In this document: positions 26,273-35,682 of the stretch, in pieces
Position numbering within the stretch: the stretch's first letter is position 1
Layout: each line of letters begins with the position of its first letter
Notes under the pieces: model-generated
Told to the model about the DNA's origin: nothing
The model's input: the letters and a program-made list of their open reading frames with translations, nothing else
The model's database searches: none
Assembly (NCBI RefSeq): GCF_001468065.1
Contig: NZ_LNYZ01000029.1
Location: forward strand, 1-64,000
DNA: 64,000 bases
From: Legionella steigerwaltii
GTDB taxonomy: Bacteria > Pseudomonadota > Gammaproteobacteria > Legionellales > Legionellaceae
Reading direction: 5' to 3'
Translations under genes and position numbers: made by a program

Positions 26273-26948
26273 TGTTATTTTAAATGCTACAAAACTATGT
26301 AAATCATACAACGATGGTGCTTCTAAAGTTGATGTATTACGAGGAATCGATTTGTCCATTGCTAAAGGTGAGCGCTTGGCAATTATTGGTCCTTCAGGAT
26401 CTGGGAAAAGCACCTTATTGCATCTAATGGGTGGGCTGGATAAACCAACAAGCGGCGATGTCTTAATTAGGGATGTTAATTGGCAAAAAGTAAATGAAAA
26501 GCAACGTTGCCGATTACGTAATCAAGGTTTGGGATTTATCTACCAGTTTCATCACTTGTTGCCTGAGTTTACCGCTCTTGAAAATGTTTCAATGCCTCTG
26601 CTGTTAGCGGATATCTCAGTGAAGGATGCCACGGCTGAAGCAAGCAAAATGCTGGATGACGTTGGACTGAAAGAGAGAAAAACACATAAACCCGCTCAAC
26701 TTTCAGGAGGAGAGCGACAACGGGTTGCCATAGCCCGAGCTTTGGTACATCAACCATACTGCGTATTGGCCGATGAGCCTACAGGTAATCTGGATCAGGC
26801 AACTGCAACAAAAGTGTTTGATTTAATGTTGGGGTTGAATAGAAAAATGAATACAGCTTTGGTCATTGTGACTCATGATCAGCAGTTGGCAAAACAAATG
26901 GATCGAGTTTTGGTACTGGGAGAAGGTGTTTTATCTGAGTTTCAATAA
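26265..26948 (+). CDS. lolD: Lipoprotein-releasing system ATPase LolD
   Basis: A 227-residue ABC ATPase that powers lipoprotein release. Walker A is GPSGSGKST, the signature [15 protein letters not shown], and Walker [12 protein letters not shown]. LolD-type features such as the [19 protein letters not shown]-loop region are present. ATG 26265 follows GGAGG placed inside the end of lolC, so translation is coupled. An in-frame TTG at 26247 is less likely. Confidence 0.96.
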   Translation: MSDVILNATKLCKSYNDGASKVDVLRGIDLSIAKGERLAIIGPSGSGKSTLLHLMGGLDKPTSGDVLIRDVNWQKVNEKQRCRLRNQGLGFIYQFHHLLPEFTALENVSMPLLLADISVKDATAEASKMLDDVGLKERKTHKPAQLSGGERQRVAIARALVHQPYCVLADEPTGNLDQATATKVFDLMLGLNRKMNTALVIVTHDQQLAKQMDRVLVLGEGVLSEFQ

Positions 26949-27024
26949 TGTTTATTATGGGATGTTTACCTGAGTTATTGATGTTTCAGATAAGTTTTAT
27001 CAACAGACATAGGAGTTAACAAGA

Positions 27025-27267
27025 ATGTTTAAAAAAACGGATGGGCAAATTGGTGAACCATCTCCTGTAGCCAAGCTTAAGAAAAACTTCTTAAATGGAG
27101 TTAGTAAAGATAAAGCAACTTATGATTTAGTCGACATGGGAGTAAACCCTAATCGATTCTTAAAAAATAAAAGCGTAAGCGAAAAGAAACTTCAAACACT
27201 ACCTCTTCTTGCTGAAGGTGAAACAGAAGAAAAAGAAGATGAAGCAGTTTCCAAAAATTGCCCTTAA
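27025..27267 (+). CDS. Small hydrophilic protein, unknown function
   Basis: An 80-residue charged protein (Lys-rich first half, Glu-rich end with EGETEEKEDEA). An AGGAG site precedes the ATG. It has no membrane segment, signal peptide or domain I recognise. It follows lolD after 76 bp and is separated from the convergent asnS by a REP element. The Glu-rich C-terminus resembles Dot/Icm signals, but it is too short to judge. Confidence 0.55.
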   Translation: MFKKTDGQIGEPSPVAKLKKNFLNGVSKDKATYDLVDMGVNPNRFLKNKSVSEKKLQTLPLLAEGETEEKEDEAVSKNCP

Positions 27268-27293
27268 GATGATCACTTGGCCGAAAATAGAGC

Positions 27294-27411
27294 GTAGCCT
27301 GGGTGTAGCGAAGCGAAACCCGGGTTTTCATCCATAAATACCCATTGTCCACTAAGATTTTCACCCCTATGTAGTCTATTCCCCGGGTTACGGCTTATGC
27401 CTTCACCCAGG
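27294..27411. repeat. REP inverted pair between convergent genes, wide spacer
   Basis: A left unit (GTAGCCTGGGTGTAGCGAAG) and an inverted right unit (CCCCGGGTTACGGCTTATGC ... CACCCAGG) are separated by about 55 bp. The element fills the gap between the small gene (+) and asnS (-). The right unit has lost its terminal GCTAC. Confidence 0.88.
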
Positions 27412-27431
27412 ACAGACAAGCAGAATGTAAT

Positions 27432-28832
27432 TTAGTAGTCTGCATGCCCTGGTGTACGTGGGAAAGGAATGACATCACGTACGTTAGCTAAGCCAGTAAC
27501 ATAACTTACCAATCGCTCAAAACCTAAACCAAATCCTGCATGTGGTACGGTACCATATCGACGTAGATCTCTATACCACTGATAACTTTCTTTGTTTAGA
27601 TTACATTCTTCGATGCGCTTATCCAGGATGTCTAGACGCTCTTCACGCTGACTGCCCCCAATGATTTCACCAATTCCAGGTGCCAAAACATCCATGGCCG
27701 CAACGGTTTTTTCATCATCATTGAGACGCATATAAAACCCTTTGATTTCTTGGGGGTAGTTAGTCAGTATCACGGGTTTTTTACAGTGAATTTCTGCCAG
27801 ATAACGCTCATGCTCTGACTGTAAGTCTAAACCCCAACTCACTGGGAATTCAAATGATTGTCCGCACTGCTCCAAAATTTTAATGGCATCGGTATAAGTC
27901 ATGATTTCAAAATCAGAGTCAGCAATGTGTTCCAAACGCTCAATGCATCCTGGTGCGACGAACTGATTGAAAAAGTCCATATCATCAGCACGCTCTTCCA
28001 AAACCGCTTTACATAAATAACGCAACATCTTTTGACTTAAAGCACAAATGTCGTGCAAAGTAGCAAAAGCGATTTCGGGTTCGATCATCCAGAACTCAGC
28101 CAGATGACGGCTTGTATTGGAGTTTTCGGCGCGAAATGTCGGTCCAAAAGTATATACTTTGGACATAGCCATACAATATGCTTCAAGGTTTAACTGTCCT
28201 GAAACGGTGAGGAATGTCTCTTTACCAAAAAAATCTTTATTGAAATCAATTTGACCGTATTCATTTTTAGGAATATTTAAGAGGTCTAAGGTGGAGACCC
28301 GGAACATTTCACCAGCCCCCTCACAATCGCTGGAAGTAATAATGGGGGTATGAATCCAAAAGAAACCTTGTTCGTGGAAAAAACGATGTATGGCTTGCGA
28401 TAAACAATGACGAATTCGTGTTACTGCGCTAATCGTATTGGTACGAGGACGTAGATGAGCTACCTCACGCAGGAATTCAAGTGTATGTCGTTTGGCTTGA
28501 ATTGGATAGGTATCTGGGTTATCTACCCAACCCACCACTTTAATAGACTCAGCCTGAATTTCAAAAGCTTGGCCTTTACCTTGAGAGGCTACCAATTTTC
28601 CTGAGGCAATTATAGAACATCCGGCAGTCAGTTTGCTGACATCATGGTAATTGTCTAAATTGTCTGTTGCTACGATTTGAATGGGAGCAAAACAAGAACC
28701 ATCATGCAAGCTAATAAAAGACAAGCCCATTTTGGAGTCGCGGCGGGTTTTAACCCAACCTCTAACGGTAACGTGCTCGTCAATGCTGATTTCACCATCT
28801 AAACACTGCTTTATGGTAAAAACTTCACTCAT
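27432..28832 (-). CDS. asnS: Asparaginyl-tRNA synthetase
   Basis: AsnS charges tRNA-Asn with asparagine. The 466-residue class II synthetase has the N-terminal OB fold ([25 protein letters not shown]). It has motif 2 ([25 protein letters not shown]) and motif 3 ([15 protein letters not shown]). That pattern and length distinguish it from AspS. ATG 28832 lies behind GAGGAG; an upstream in-frame start adds a 13-residue segment that does not look conserved. A stretch of 344 bp without genes follows its start. Confidence 0.97.
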   Translation of the reverse strand: MSEVFTIKQCLDGEISIDEHVTVRGWVKTRRDSKMGLSFISLHDGSCFAPIQIVATDNLDNYHDVSKLTAGCSIIASGKLVASQGKGQAFEIQAESIKVVGWVDNPDTYPIQAKRHTLEFLREVAHLRPRTNTISAVTRIRHCLSQAIHRFFHEQGFFWIHTPIITSSDCEGAGEMFRVSTLDLLNIPKNEYGQIDFNKDFFGKETFLTVSGQLNLEAYCMAMSKVYTFGPTFRAENSNTSRHLAEFWMIEPEIAFATLHDICALSQKMLRYLCKAVLEERADDMDFFNQFVAPGCIERLEHIADSDFEIMTYTDAIKILEQCGQSFEFPVSWGLDLQSEHERYLAEIHCKKPVILTNYPQEIKGFYMRLNDDEKTVAAMDVLAPGIGEIIGGSQREERLDILDKRIEECNLNKESYQWYRDLRRYGTVPHAGFGLGFERLVSYVTGLANVRDVIPFPRTPGHADY

Positions 28833-29062
28833 TTTTTTACTCCTCACTCTGAATATATTTTGCGCAGTCACAAGACACTGTTTTGTTGCATTGAAATTCT
28901 ATCAGTCTATATACGCTTATTGAAATAAAGCGCAAATATTGCGTTACACCATGCATTTTCCGATTGAAGAATTCGTCTGGTTAGCGGGACTAGGTAATGC
29001 CAATCCCAATTTGTGGCTTCGCGAAGTATAGATACCTTTAACTAAAAATGAGATGATACACC

Positions 29063-29160
29063 GGGGTTATCAGCATTTCTACTATCTTAGTGCTAAAATA
29101 CGTTGATTTTCTCGATTCATTAGGATAATCCCAAACAAGAATGAAAGTGCTTCGGTGTAG
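29063..29160. repeat. Diverged copy of the 19037-19150 repeat
   Basis: CATTTCTACTATCTT, TTGATTTTCT and GCTTCGGTGT occur in the same order and at similar spacing as at 19037-19150, with the parts between them changed. It ends just before the secreted-protein gene and may carry its promoter. The rest of the 28833-29176 gap shows no gene. Confidence 0.5.
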
Positions 29161-29176
29161 TCTTTGAGGAAACATT

Positions 29177-29737
29177 ATGTTGCGAAAAGTGTTCTGTATC
29201 TCATTGTTTTTTTGTTCTTTAGGGGCGGCAGCTGATGATACGATATTAAAATTATACAGACCCTATGGTGATGTGACGGACCAAGTGAGTCCGCAAGTAA
29301 AAAAAACACTCATGGGAGAATGTTATTCTCAATCTCAATTAATTGAACGAGAAGATGCTTGGCGTTGTCTTGCAGGCGGTAAAACGTATGATCCTTGCTT
29401 CGTTAAGTCAGGACCAAACAGGACAGAAGCTTTATGTCCTCAATCCCCTTGGCTTGCAGACAGTGTGCTGATTAAGGTGAATGAACCTTTGAATAATGAG
29501 CAAAATAAAACATTAGATATGTCTCTTACTTATCCTTGGGGTATCGAGTTGACCAATGGTGAGCGTTGTATGGCGATTAATTCAGGCAAAATTTATGATC
29601 AGATGCCTGTGCGTTATAAATGCAGCAGTAAAAGTTATCTAGTCGGTCATTTACAGCGGTGCAAAAATGTTTGGAGTATGCTTCAGAAAACACCTCAAGG
29701 GGTTGTTACCGTAGAATTAAAGAAGGCATGGTTTTAA
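29177..29737 (+). CDS. Secreted cysteine-containing protein, unknown function
   Basis: A 186-residue protein with a signal peptide (MLRKVFCISLFFCSLGAAA, then DD). The mature part has seven cysteines (GEC, WRC, DPC, ALC, ERC, YKC, QRC), which suggests disulfides in the periplasm or outside the cell. No catalytic motif or family was recognised. It is a single gene, and the convergent maiA follows beyond a REP pair. Confidence 0.7.
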   Translation: MLRKVFCISLFFCSLGAAADDTILKLYRPYGDVTDQVSPQVKKTLMGECYSQSQLIEREDAWRCLAGGKTYDPCFVKSGPNRTEALCPQSPWLADSVLIKVNEPLNNEQNKTLDMSLTYPWGIELTNGERCMAINSGKIYDQMPVRYKCSSKSYLVGHLQRCKNVWSMLQKTPQGVVTVELKKAWF

Positions 29738-29761
29738 AACAAATTTTATTTGCAGTGTTTT

Positions 29762-29841
29762 GTAGCCTGGGTGCAGCGCAGCGGAACCCGGGTTTTAAAC
29801 CACCAATTTTCCCGGGTTCCGCTGCGCTGCACCCAGGCTAC
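29762..29841. repeat. REP inverted pair between convergent genes
   Basis: An almost perfect palindrome: GTAGCCTGGGTGCAGCGCAG and its complement, with a loop of about 18 bp. It lies between the secreted-protein gene (+) and maiA (-). Confidence 0.94.
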
Positions 29842-29861
29842 ATTTATACTACATATATACC

Positions 29862-30494
29862 TTATTGAACCTCGGGAACTGCTTTTTGAAATGCTTCAAG
29901 TGTCAAGCAATGAGCGTTGATTTCATTGATAAGAGGGTAGTTATCCATAGCAAAATGAAAACGGTGTGCATTGTAGACTTGAGGTATAAGACAGAGATCG
30001 GCCAATGTCACTGTATCGCCAAAACAAAAGAGTTGTCTGCGTTTGATCCGTTGTAACTTCGTTTCAAACGCATCAAACCCAGCTTTGAGCCAATGATGAT
30101 ACCATTCTGAGACTTGAGATTCACTTGCTTGAAATTGCTCTTTTAATCTGTTTAATACCCTTAAATTATTCAAAGGATGCATATCACAAGCGACGATTAA
30201 GGCAAGAGATCGTACAGTAGCTTTTTCCCACGGATCTTGAGGTAATAATGCGGGAGTAGGGTACGTTTCATCCAGATACTCGATAATGGCAAGTGATTGG
30301 CTAATCACCTGTCCATTGATTTCTAAGCTGGGAACTAACTCTTGAGGATTGACCTCCCGATATTCTGGGCTGTGTTGTTCCCCACCATGATTCACGAGGT
30401 GAATATTTATTTTCTCATAAGCAATATTTTTTAAGTTCAAAGCAATACGAACACGATAACATGCTGTTGAACGAAAATAATCATATAGTTTCAT
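29862..30494 (-). CDS. maiA: Maleylacetoacetate isomerase (zeta-class GST)
   Basis: MaiA isomerises maleylacetoacetate to fumarylacetoacetate with glutathione, the penultimate step of tyrosine breakdown. The 210-residue protein has an N-terminal thioredoxin-like domain with the zeta motif (RSTACYRVRIALNLK) and the glutathione-contact NPQELVPSLE. A helical C-terminal domain with TLADLCLIPQVYNAHRF follows. It lies 3 bp after fahA and is the last gene of the hppD-fahA-maiA group. Confidence 0.94.
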   Translation of the reverse strand: MKLYDYFRSTACYRVRIALNLKNIAYEKINIHLVNHGGEQHSPEYREVNPQELVPSLEINGQVISQSLAIIEYLDETYPTPALLPQDPWEKATVRSLALIVACDMHPLNNLRVLNRLKEQFQASESQVSEWYHHWLKAGFDAFETKLQRIKRRQLFCFGDTVTLADLCLIPQVYNAHRFHFAMDNYPLINEINAHCLTLEAFQKAVPEVQ

Positions 30495-30497
30495 TGC

Positions 30498-31481
30498 TTA
30501 TACCTGCTTAACAACTTGATCGATTGCTCCAAACAGGCTTTTACCTTGTTTATCGAGCATTTCAATATGAATTTTGTCACCAAAACGCATGAAAGATGTT
30601 TTTGCTTGCCCCTGTTGGATGATTTCTAGCATTCGTTTTTCAGCAATACACGACGAACCTTTGCTGCGATCGAGATTAGAGACTGTACCTGAGCCAATAA
30701 TTGTTCCAGCACGTAGTTCTCTGGTTTTGGCAGCGTGTTCAATCAGTTTTGGGAAAGAAAACGTCATATCAATTCCCGCGTTGGGCTGGCCAAATAATTG
30801 ACCATTCAGATGACTTAATAAAGGCAGATGCACCCGTTGGCCATCCCAATCAGAACCTAATTCATCAGGAGTGATGGCTACAGGAGAAAAGCTACTTGAC
30901 GGTTTGGATTGGAAAAAGCCAAAGCCTTTTGCCAGTTCATCTGGGATTAAATTTCGCAATGAGACATCATTGACCAACATCAGTAGTTTAATATGTTGCC
31001 CTGCACGTTCATGGCTTATGCCCATAGGGACATCATCAGTAATTACTGCGACTTCTGCTTCAAAATCGATGCCGTATGCCTCATCGGTTACCAAAATGGG
31101 GTCTCTAGGTCCTAAAAAAGAATCAGAGCCTCCCTGGTACATCAAGGGATCAGTCCAGAAATTCTCTGGTAACTCAGCACCACGAGCTTTACGCACCAGT
31201 TCGACATGGTTAACATAAGCGCTGCCATCAGCCCATTGATAAGCACGGGGAAGAGGAGAGCTGCATTGTTGTGGATCAAAATTAAAAGTATTTTCCAAGC
31301 GTCCTTCATTAAGTTGCTGATACACTTCGTGCAATTTTTCTTTTACTGCATCCCAATGATCTAGGGCATATTGTAAGTTGGGTGCGATCTGAGGTACTCG
31401 TATTGCACGAGTCAATGCTTGATTAACTATGCATAACTCTCCATCGCGTGATGATGTTGATTTTAAACTGGCAAGTTTCAT
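30498..31481 (-). CDS. fahA: Fumarylacetoacetate hydrolase family protein
   Basis: The 327-residue protein has a full FAH domain: metal ligands in DFEAEVAVITDD, then LVNDVSLRNLIPDE, then FQSKPSSSFSPVA, then the GTIIGSGTVSN end. It probably splits fumarylacetoacetate into fumarate and acetoacetate, the last step of the tyrosine pathway. I chose ATG 31481 behind GGGGAAC. The longer open frame to 31592 runs through a REP element and is not real. Neighbouring maiA and hppD support the role. Confidence 0.92.
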   Translation of the reverse strand: MKLASLKSTSSRDGELCIVNQALTRAIRVPQIAPNLQYALDHWDAVKEKLHEVYQQLNEGRLENTFNFDPQQCSSPLPRAYQWADGSAYVNHVELVRKARGAELPENFWTDPLMYQGGSDSFLGPRDPILVTDEAYGIDFEAEVAVITDDVPMGISHERAGQHIKLLMLVNDVSLRNLIPDELAKGFGFFQSKPSSSFSPVAITPDELGSDWDGQRVHLPLLSHLNGQLFGQPNAGIDMTFSFPKLIEHAAKTRELRAGTIIGSGTVSNLDRSKGSSCIAEKRMLEIIQQGQAKTSFMRFGDKIHIEMLDKQGKSLFGAIDQVVKQV

Positions 31482-31507
31482 AAGTTCCCCATTTAGTAGT
31501 TGTGATT

Positions 31508-31601
31508 GTAGCCTGGGTGAAGGCGAAGCCGTAACCCGGGTTATGGGAGCGTATTTTTTATCCGAAACCCTGGGTTTCGGCTTCGCCTTCACCCAGGCTA
31601 C
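31508..31601. repeat. REP inverted pair between hppD and fahA
   Basis: Two inverted units of the GAAGGCGAAGCCG type, whose loop holds a smaller GGC-GAA-GCC hairpin. It lies inside the tyrosine-catabolism gene group, in the 139-bp gap between hppD and fahA. It may set different mRNA levels for the two parts. Confidence 0.93.
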
Positions 31602-31620
31602 AAACTACAATGCTATTTTT

Positions 31621-32673
31621 TTAAGCTGATTTTTCTTTTAAAGTTCCACGCTTAATCTGATCTCTTTCAATAGCCTCAAATAACGCTTGAAAGTTACCCT
31701 CACCGAATCCTTGATTTCCTTTGCGCTGAATAATTTCAAAAAACACTGGGCCAAAGATATTTTCAGTAAAGATTTGCAGCAATAAACCATGTTTTGGATC
31801 GCTTTCACCATCCATCAAGATTTTTTCTTCTTGAAGTTGATTCACTGATTCTTGATGCCAAGGAAGACGATCATGCAGCATTTCATAGTAGGTATCTGGA
31901 ACATCAAGGAATTTAACACCTTGTTCTCTTAATGTATGTACCGTATGGTAAATGTTGTTGGTAGTTAATGCGATATGTTGGATGCCTTCGCCCTTGTATT
32001 CATGCAGAAATTCTTCAATTTGGGATAAATCATCTTTGGATTCATTCAAGGGGATTTTAATTTTTCCACAAGGGCTACCAAGAGCACGGCTTAATAATCC
32101 AGTCATTTTTCCTTTAATGTTAAAATAACGAATTTCCTGGAAGTTAAAAATGGATTCATAAAACTGAGCCCATTTATCCATATTGCCACGAAATACATTA
32201 TGGGTTAAATGATCAATGAGTATTAGGCCATTACCTTCTACTTTTTTATTGGGTTGATGTTCCCAATGAGCTGAGAAAGGTTGATGTTGATCGTCAACAA
32301 AATAAATCACACTACCACCTATAGCCTGGATACCCAGTAAACCATGATGGGCATGAGAGCAATCTTCAAATGCACTGGCTCCATGCTTGATTGCATGTTC
32401 GAACGCAACCTTGGCATTTTTCACTTTAAATCCCATGGCGCAAGCACCAGCTCCATGAGTTTTGGCATGATCTTCTGCTTGGCAATCGGTTGCTGCATTG
32501 ACTATAAACTGAATTTCGCCTTGTTGAAATAAGGTGATATCCTGGTTCTTATGGTGCGCAGTAGCTTGAAAACCCATATCCATGAACTGTTGATGCAGGC
32601 GTTTTTTATCTGGGCCTGAAAACTCTAGGAAAGCAAAACCATCTAATCCACAGGGGTTGTTGTTTGTTTGCAT
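31621..32673 (-). CDS. hppD: 4-Hydroxyphenylpyruvate dioxygenase (legiolysin)
   Basis: HPPD converts 4-hydroxyphenylpyruvate to homogentisate. In Legionella it is known as legiolysin (lly) and leads to the brown pyomelanin pigment and fluorescence. The 350-residue protein has two VOC domains. The Fe(II) ligands are visible as His in LIDHLTHNVF and GIQHIALTTNN and Glu in FFEIIQRKGNQGFGEGNF, and the C-terminal helix is complete. It lies upstream of fahA and maiA. Homogentisate dioxygenase, the enzyme between them, is not in the window. Confidence 0.96.
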   Translation of the reverse strand: MQTNNNPCGLDGFAFLEFSGPDKKRLHQQFMDMGFQATAHHKNQDITLFQQGEIQFIVNAATDCQAEDHAKTHGAGACAMGFKVKNAKVAFEHAIKHGASAFEDCSHAHHGLLGIQAIGGSVIYFVDDQHQPFSAHWEHQPNKKVEGNGLILIDHLTHNVFRGNMDKWAQFYESIFNFQEIRYFNIKGKMTGLLSRALGSPCGKIKIPLNESKDDLSQIEEFLHEYKGEGIQHIALTTNNIYHTVHTLREQGVKFLDVPDTYYEMLHDRLPWHQESVNQLQEEKILMDGESDPKHGLLLQIFTENIFGPVFFEIIQRKGNQGFGEGNFQALFEAIERDQIKRGTLKEKSA

Positions 32674-32753
32674 TATTGATTACTCCTTTAAAATGATTTG
32701 GTACTTATAAAATCCTTTCCTCTCCTCAGGTGGGAAGGGAAAGCAAGACATTT

Positions 32754-32783
32754 GTAGCCTGGGTGAAGCGAGCGGAACCCGGG
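32754..32783. repeat. Single REP unit
   Basis: One REP hairpin (GTAGCCTGGGTGAAGCGAGC to CCCGGGA) with no inverted partner, 12 bp after the stop of the O-methyltransferase gene. It may serve as its 3' end. Confidence 0.87.
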
Positions 32784-32794
32784 ATTTTTTGTCT

Positions 32795-33451
32795 TCAGGA
32801 TGGTTGTACTAAAAATAATCCATCAGCTATAGGCAATAGACTAATAAACACGCGTTGATCTTTTTTAATTAAATCATTCAGTTTTCTGATTTCTCTGGTT
32901 TGTCCGCCAATTTCATTTTTATCAATTACTTTACCATCCCAGAAAATATTATCTATAGCGATTAACCCTTTGGGCTGAATCAGTTTTAATGCCAATTCAT
33001 AGTAATGCACATAATTAGTTTTATCGGCATCAATAAAAATGAAATCAAATTTTTGTTCCCAGCCTTCGGCTATGAGGGCTTGTAAGGTATCTAATGCACG
33101 GCCGAGTCTTAATTCAATTTTATGGTCTTGCTGTGCTTCTTTCCAGAAGGGATGTGCCTTGCTTGTCCACTCTGAATTGATGTCACAGGTAATGAGTTTA
33201 CCGTCATCAGGCAAAACTAAGGACATGGCTAAAGCACTATAGCCAGTAAATGTTCCTAATTCCAAAACATTTTTTGCACGGATCAGACGGAGAAGCAATT
33301 GCATAAATTGTGCTTGTTCTGGCGCAACCTGCATATTCGCCAGCTCCATAGTGGAGGTCACTTTGCGTAGACCAGCTAGGGAAGGATGCTCACGCAAAGA
33401 TTTGTCCAGCATGTATTCATAAAGCTCGGGAGTCAGGCTTAAATGTTTCAT
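32795..33451 (-). CDS. Class I O-methyltransferase (CCoAOMT/COMT family)
   Basis: A 218-residue SAM-dependent methyltransferase with the family pattern: MQLLLRLIRAKNVLELGTFTGYSALAM (SAM loop), ITCDINSEWTSKA, and FIFIDADKTNYVHYYE (metal-binding aspartates). IDNIFWDGKV follows. Such enzymes methylate catechol-like hydroxyls. The real substrate is unknown; a link to aromatic catabolism is suggested only by its place before hppD. Confidence 0.9.
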   Translation of the reverse strand: MKHLSLTPELYEYMLDKSLREHPSLAGLRKVTSTMELANMQVAPEQAQFMQLLLRLIRAKNVLELGTFTGYSALAMSLVLPDDGKLITCDINSEWTSKAHPFWKEAQQDHKIELRLGRALDTLQALIAEGWEQKFDFIFIDADKTNYVHYYELALKLIQPKGLIAIDNIFWDGKVIDKNEIGGQTREIRKLNDLIKKDQRVFISLLPIADGLFLVQPS

Positions 33452-33533
33452 AGATTCCTAAAATTTTACTTTTTTGGGCCAATATGGCGCGAATTTTATG
33501 TTTTCCGATATGCACATACTAGTGTCATCCCGA

Positions 33534-33570
33534 GTAACAGCGAGGAGAACCCTCGCGTACTCGGGATGAC
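33534..33570. repeat. GTCATCCCGAG-type inverted repeat
   Basis: GTCATCCCGAGTA on the left pairs with TACTCGGGATGAC on the right, with an inner CGAGG/CCTCG stem. It is a compact palindrome in the gap between the O-methyltransferase and dehydrogenase genes, 14 bp from the stop of the latter. It is unrelated to the main REP family, and no second copy was seen in this window. Confidence 0.85.
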
Positions 33571-33583
33571 GTGTCAACAGCCT

Positions 33584-34657
33584 CTAAGATAATTTCTCTT
33601 TTGCCAAATTATCTGCAATTTCACTTGTAGGTAAGTTTTCTCGAGTAGAACGGACAAAGATTTCAGTTAAATGAGTATAAATTGCATCGATCTGTTCGTT
33701 AATTTTTTCTTCTGGAGTATGAAGGTATTTAGATGCTGCAAAAATTAATCCCCCTGCATTAATGACGTAGTCCACTGCAAATAGAATGCCTTTATCATGC
33801 AATTTATTTCCATGATAGGTGTGCGCTAACTGGTTATTTGCCGCACCTGCAACAATAGTTGTTTGCAATTGAGAAATGGTAATATCATTGATAATTGCAC
33901 CTAAAGCACAAGGAGCAAAAACGTCACAGGGAACTTTATGAATTTGATCAGTACTGACCGATTTAGCACCTAATTCAGTAACAGCGCGCTCTACTGCAGC
34001 TGGAGAAACATCTGCAACAGTCAATGTAGCACCTAATTCATGCAAATGTCTGGCGAGCAAAGATCCAACATGACCTAAACCCTGAATGGCCACATGAACT
34101 CCTTTCAGGCTTTCTTTTCCTAGTTTGAAAGCGACTGCTGCCTGGATACCGCGCAAAATACCTCTGGCAGTAGACGGTGAAGGGTCACCATCATATTTGG
34201 ATAAGCTGGCTACATAGGGCGTGTGTTCCGCAATAATGTCCATATCGGGCAATTCGGTTCCACTATCAAGGGCAGTAATGTAACGGCCATTTAACTCATT
34301 AACGAATCGACCAAATTGATGCATGTATTGGGCACGATCAAATGGACCTTTGGGTTTAATAATAACTGATTTACCACCCCCCAAAGGTAAGTCGACCGAT
34401 GCTGCCTTAAAGCTCATTCCTCGGGCAAGGCGCATTGCATCTTGAATCGCTGCATAAGTATTTGGATATTCAATGAAACGACAACCACCTAAAGCGGGAC
34501 CTAATTTGGTATTGTGAATAGCGATTATTGCTTTCATCCCAGTTTTAGGATCTACTTTAAAGTGTAAGTCACCAAAATCATGAGAGAGGGCGTAATCGAG
34601 GAAATCATCTTCGGTTATTATTTGGTTACTATTTGATATATTGTCCACAGAAATCAT
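33584..34657 (-). CDS. ldh: Leucine dehydrogenase-type amino acid dehydrogenase
   Basis: A 357-residue Glu/Leu/Phe/Val dehydrogenase that oxidatively deaminates branched-chain or aromatic amino acids with NAD. It has the substrate/lysine motifs (KAIIAIHNTKLGPALGGCRF, LPLGGGKSVIIKPKG), the catalytic region TALDSGTELPDMD and a Rossmann domain (VAIQGLGHVGSLLARHL). Leu and Phe dehydrogenases are hard to tell apart by eye. Amino acids are the main carbon source for Legionella, which suits the role. It is a single gene. Confidence 0.9.
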   Translation of the reverse strand: MISVDNISNSNQIITEDDFLDYALSHDFGDLHFKVDPKTGMKAIIAIHNTKLGPALGGCRFIEYPNTYAAIQDAMRLARGMSFKAASVDLPLGGGKSVIIKPKGPFDRAQYMHQFGRFVNELNGRYITALDSGTELPDMDIIAEHTPYVASLSKYDGDPSPSTARGILRGIQAAVAFKLGKESLKGVHVAIQGLGHVGSLLARHLHELGATLTVADVSPAAVERAVTELGAKSVSTDQIHKVPCDVFAPCALGAIINDITISQLQTTIVAGAANNQLAHTYHGNKLHDKGILFAVDYVINAGGLIFAASKYLHTPEEKINEQIDAIYTHLTEIFVRSTRENLPTSEIADNLAKEKLS

Positions 34658-34796
34658 TGTTTATGTTCCTCTTGCAAATATTTTGCAGAAGTTATATTCC
34701 TATTTTTTGATTAAATCAATGGTATAGTTAATAATTTGGTATCTTCAGGCTTGCTGGTATACACTAATTTGATTATTCATCAGACTGGAGAGTGTT

Positions 34797-35525
34797 ATGC
34801 GCCAAATAGTTGCCAGAATCCTGGTTTTACTGGTTATCACACCGTTTGCTTTTGCTGAAGATGTTCTACCACCACCACCTCCACCGCAACCTCAATTGGT
34901 TCTTGATAAAATTGATTTCCAACTTTCAGCGAAACAGTGGGTCACAACGCAAACTGCTTTATTGGGAGTTAGTATTAATGTGACTTTAACGAGTGCTGAT
35001 TTGGTCAAAGCGCGCGCTGATATTATGGAGCGATTAAGTAAAATCGCGAAAGGGGATTGGCACTTGATTGAGTTTGATCGCTCTCAGGATAGTTCTGGAC
35101 TTGAAAAGCTCTATGTGCAGGCACAAGCACGAGTCAATCAGGAAGCGTTAACTGATATTTATAAAAATGCCAAGGACGTCAGTTTACCTGGTGCCAAATA
35201 TGAGGTATCCAGTGTGGATTTTAAACCAAGTTTTGATGAAACCCAGACTGTTTTAAGTCAAATTCGGCAACGGTTGTATCAACAGGTGAATGAGGAGCTT
35301 GACCGCATTAATAAGGCGTACCCAGGACAAAGTTACAGTGTGAGTAATTTGGTTTTTGTTGAAGGAAATAATCCATCTCAGCCAAGACCTTTGCAAGCGA
35401 AGGCGATGAATACCATGATGGTAGGTGAAGCATCTGCTGCAGCTCCTGCTTTAACGGTAAGTAATGAATTAATTCTAACAGCGCTGGTTGAAGTTGCTTC
35501 GAATAGGAAACAAAGTACAAAGTAG
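34797..35525 (+). CDS. Periplasmic protein, possibly SIMPL (DUF541)-like
   Basis: A 242-residue protein with a signal peptide (MRQIVARILVLLVITPFAFA) and a Pro-rich start (LPPPPPPQPQ). Two similar alpha/beta segments follow: VSINVTLTSADLVKARADIMERL, then VSSVDFKPSFDETQTVLSQIRQRLY with NEELDRINKAYPGQSYSVSNLVFVEG. This resembles the layout of SIMPL/DUF541 proteins, but the match is not certain. An SD site (GGAGAG) precedes the ATG. A repeat element separates it from ugpQ. Confidence 0.7.
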   Translation: MRQIVARILVLLVITPFAFAEDVLPPPPPPQPQLVLDKIDFQLSAKQWVTTQTALLGVSINVTLTSADLVKARADIMERLSKIAKGDWHLIEFDRSQDSSGLEKLYVQAQARVNQEALTDIYKNAKDVSLPGAKYEVSSVDFKPSFDETQTVLSQIRQRLYQQVNEELDRINKAYPGQSYSVSNLVFVEGNNPSQPRPLQAKAMNTMMVGEASAAAPALTVSNELILTALVEVASNRKQSTK

Positions 35526-35553
35526 TTTTGTTGACATTAATGTTAAAAAGAAA

Positions 35554-35651
35554 TCCCCTCTCCCAGTGATGGGAGAGGGGTAGGGGTGAGGGAAGCATTA
35601 TATCACCCTCATCCGCCCTAACGGGCACCTTCTCCCCAAGGGGGAGAAGGG
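35554..35651. repeat. CCCTCTCCC-type intergenic repeat (two hairpins)
   Basis: Hairpin one is CCCCTCTCCCA-GTGA-TGGGAGAGGGG (35555-35580) and hairpin two is CCTTCTCCCC with GGGGAGAAGG (35629-35650). TAGGGGTGAGGG and CACCCTCATCCGCCC lie between them. This is the most complete copy in the window. Confidence 0.92.
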
Positions 35652-35682
35652 ATATTACATGTTACAAAAAGGGGAATGAATT

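Noticed and set aside
31482-31592. N-terminal extension of fahA
   Set aside because: The open frame crosses a REP pair. ATG 31481 has GGGGAAC at a proper distance and gives a normal FAH start.
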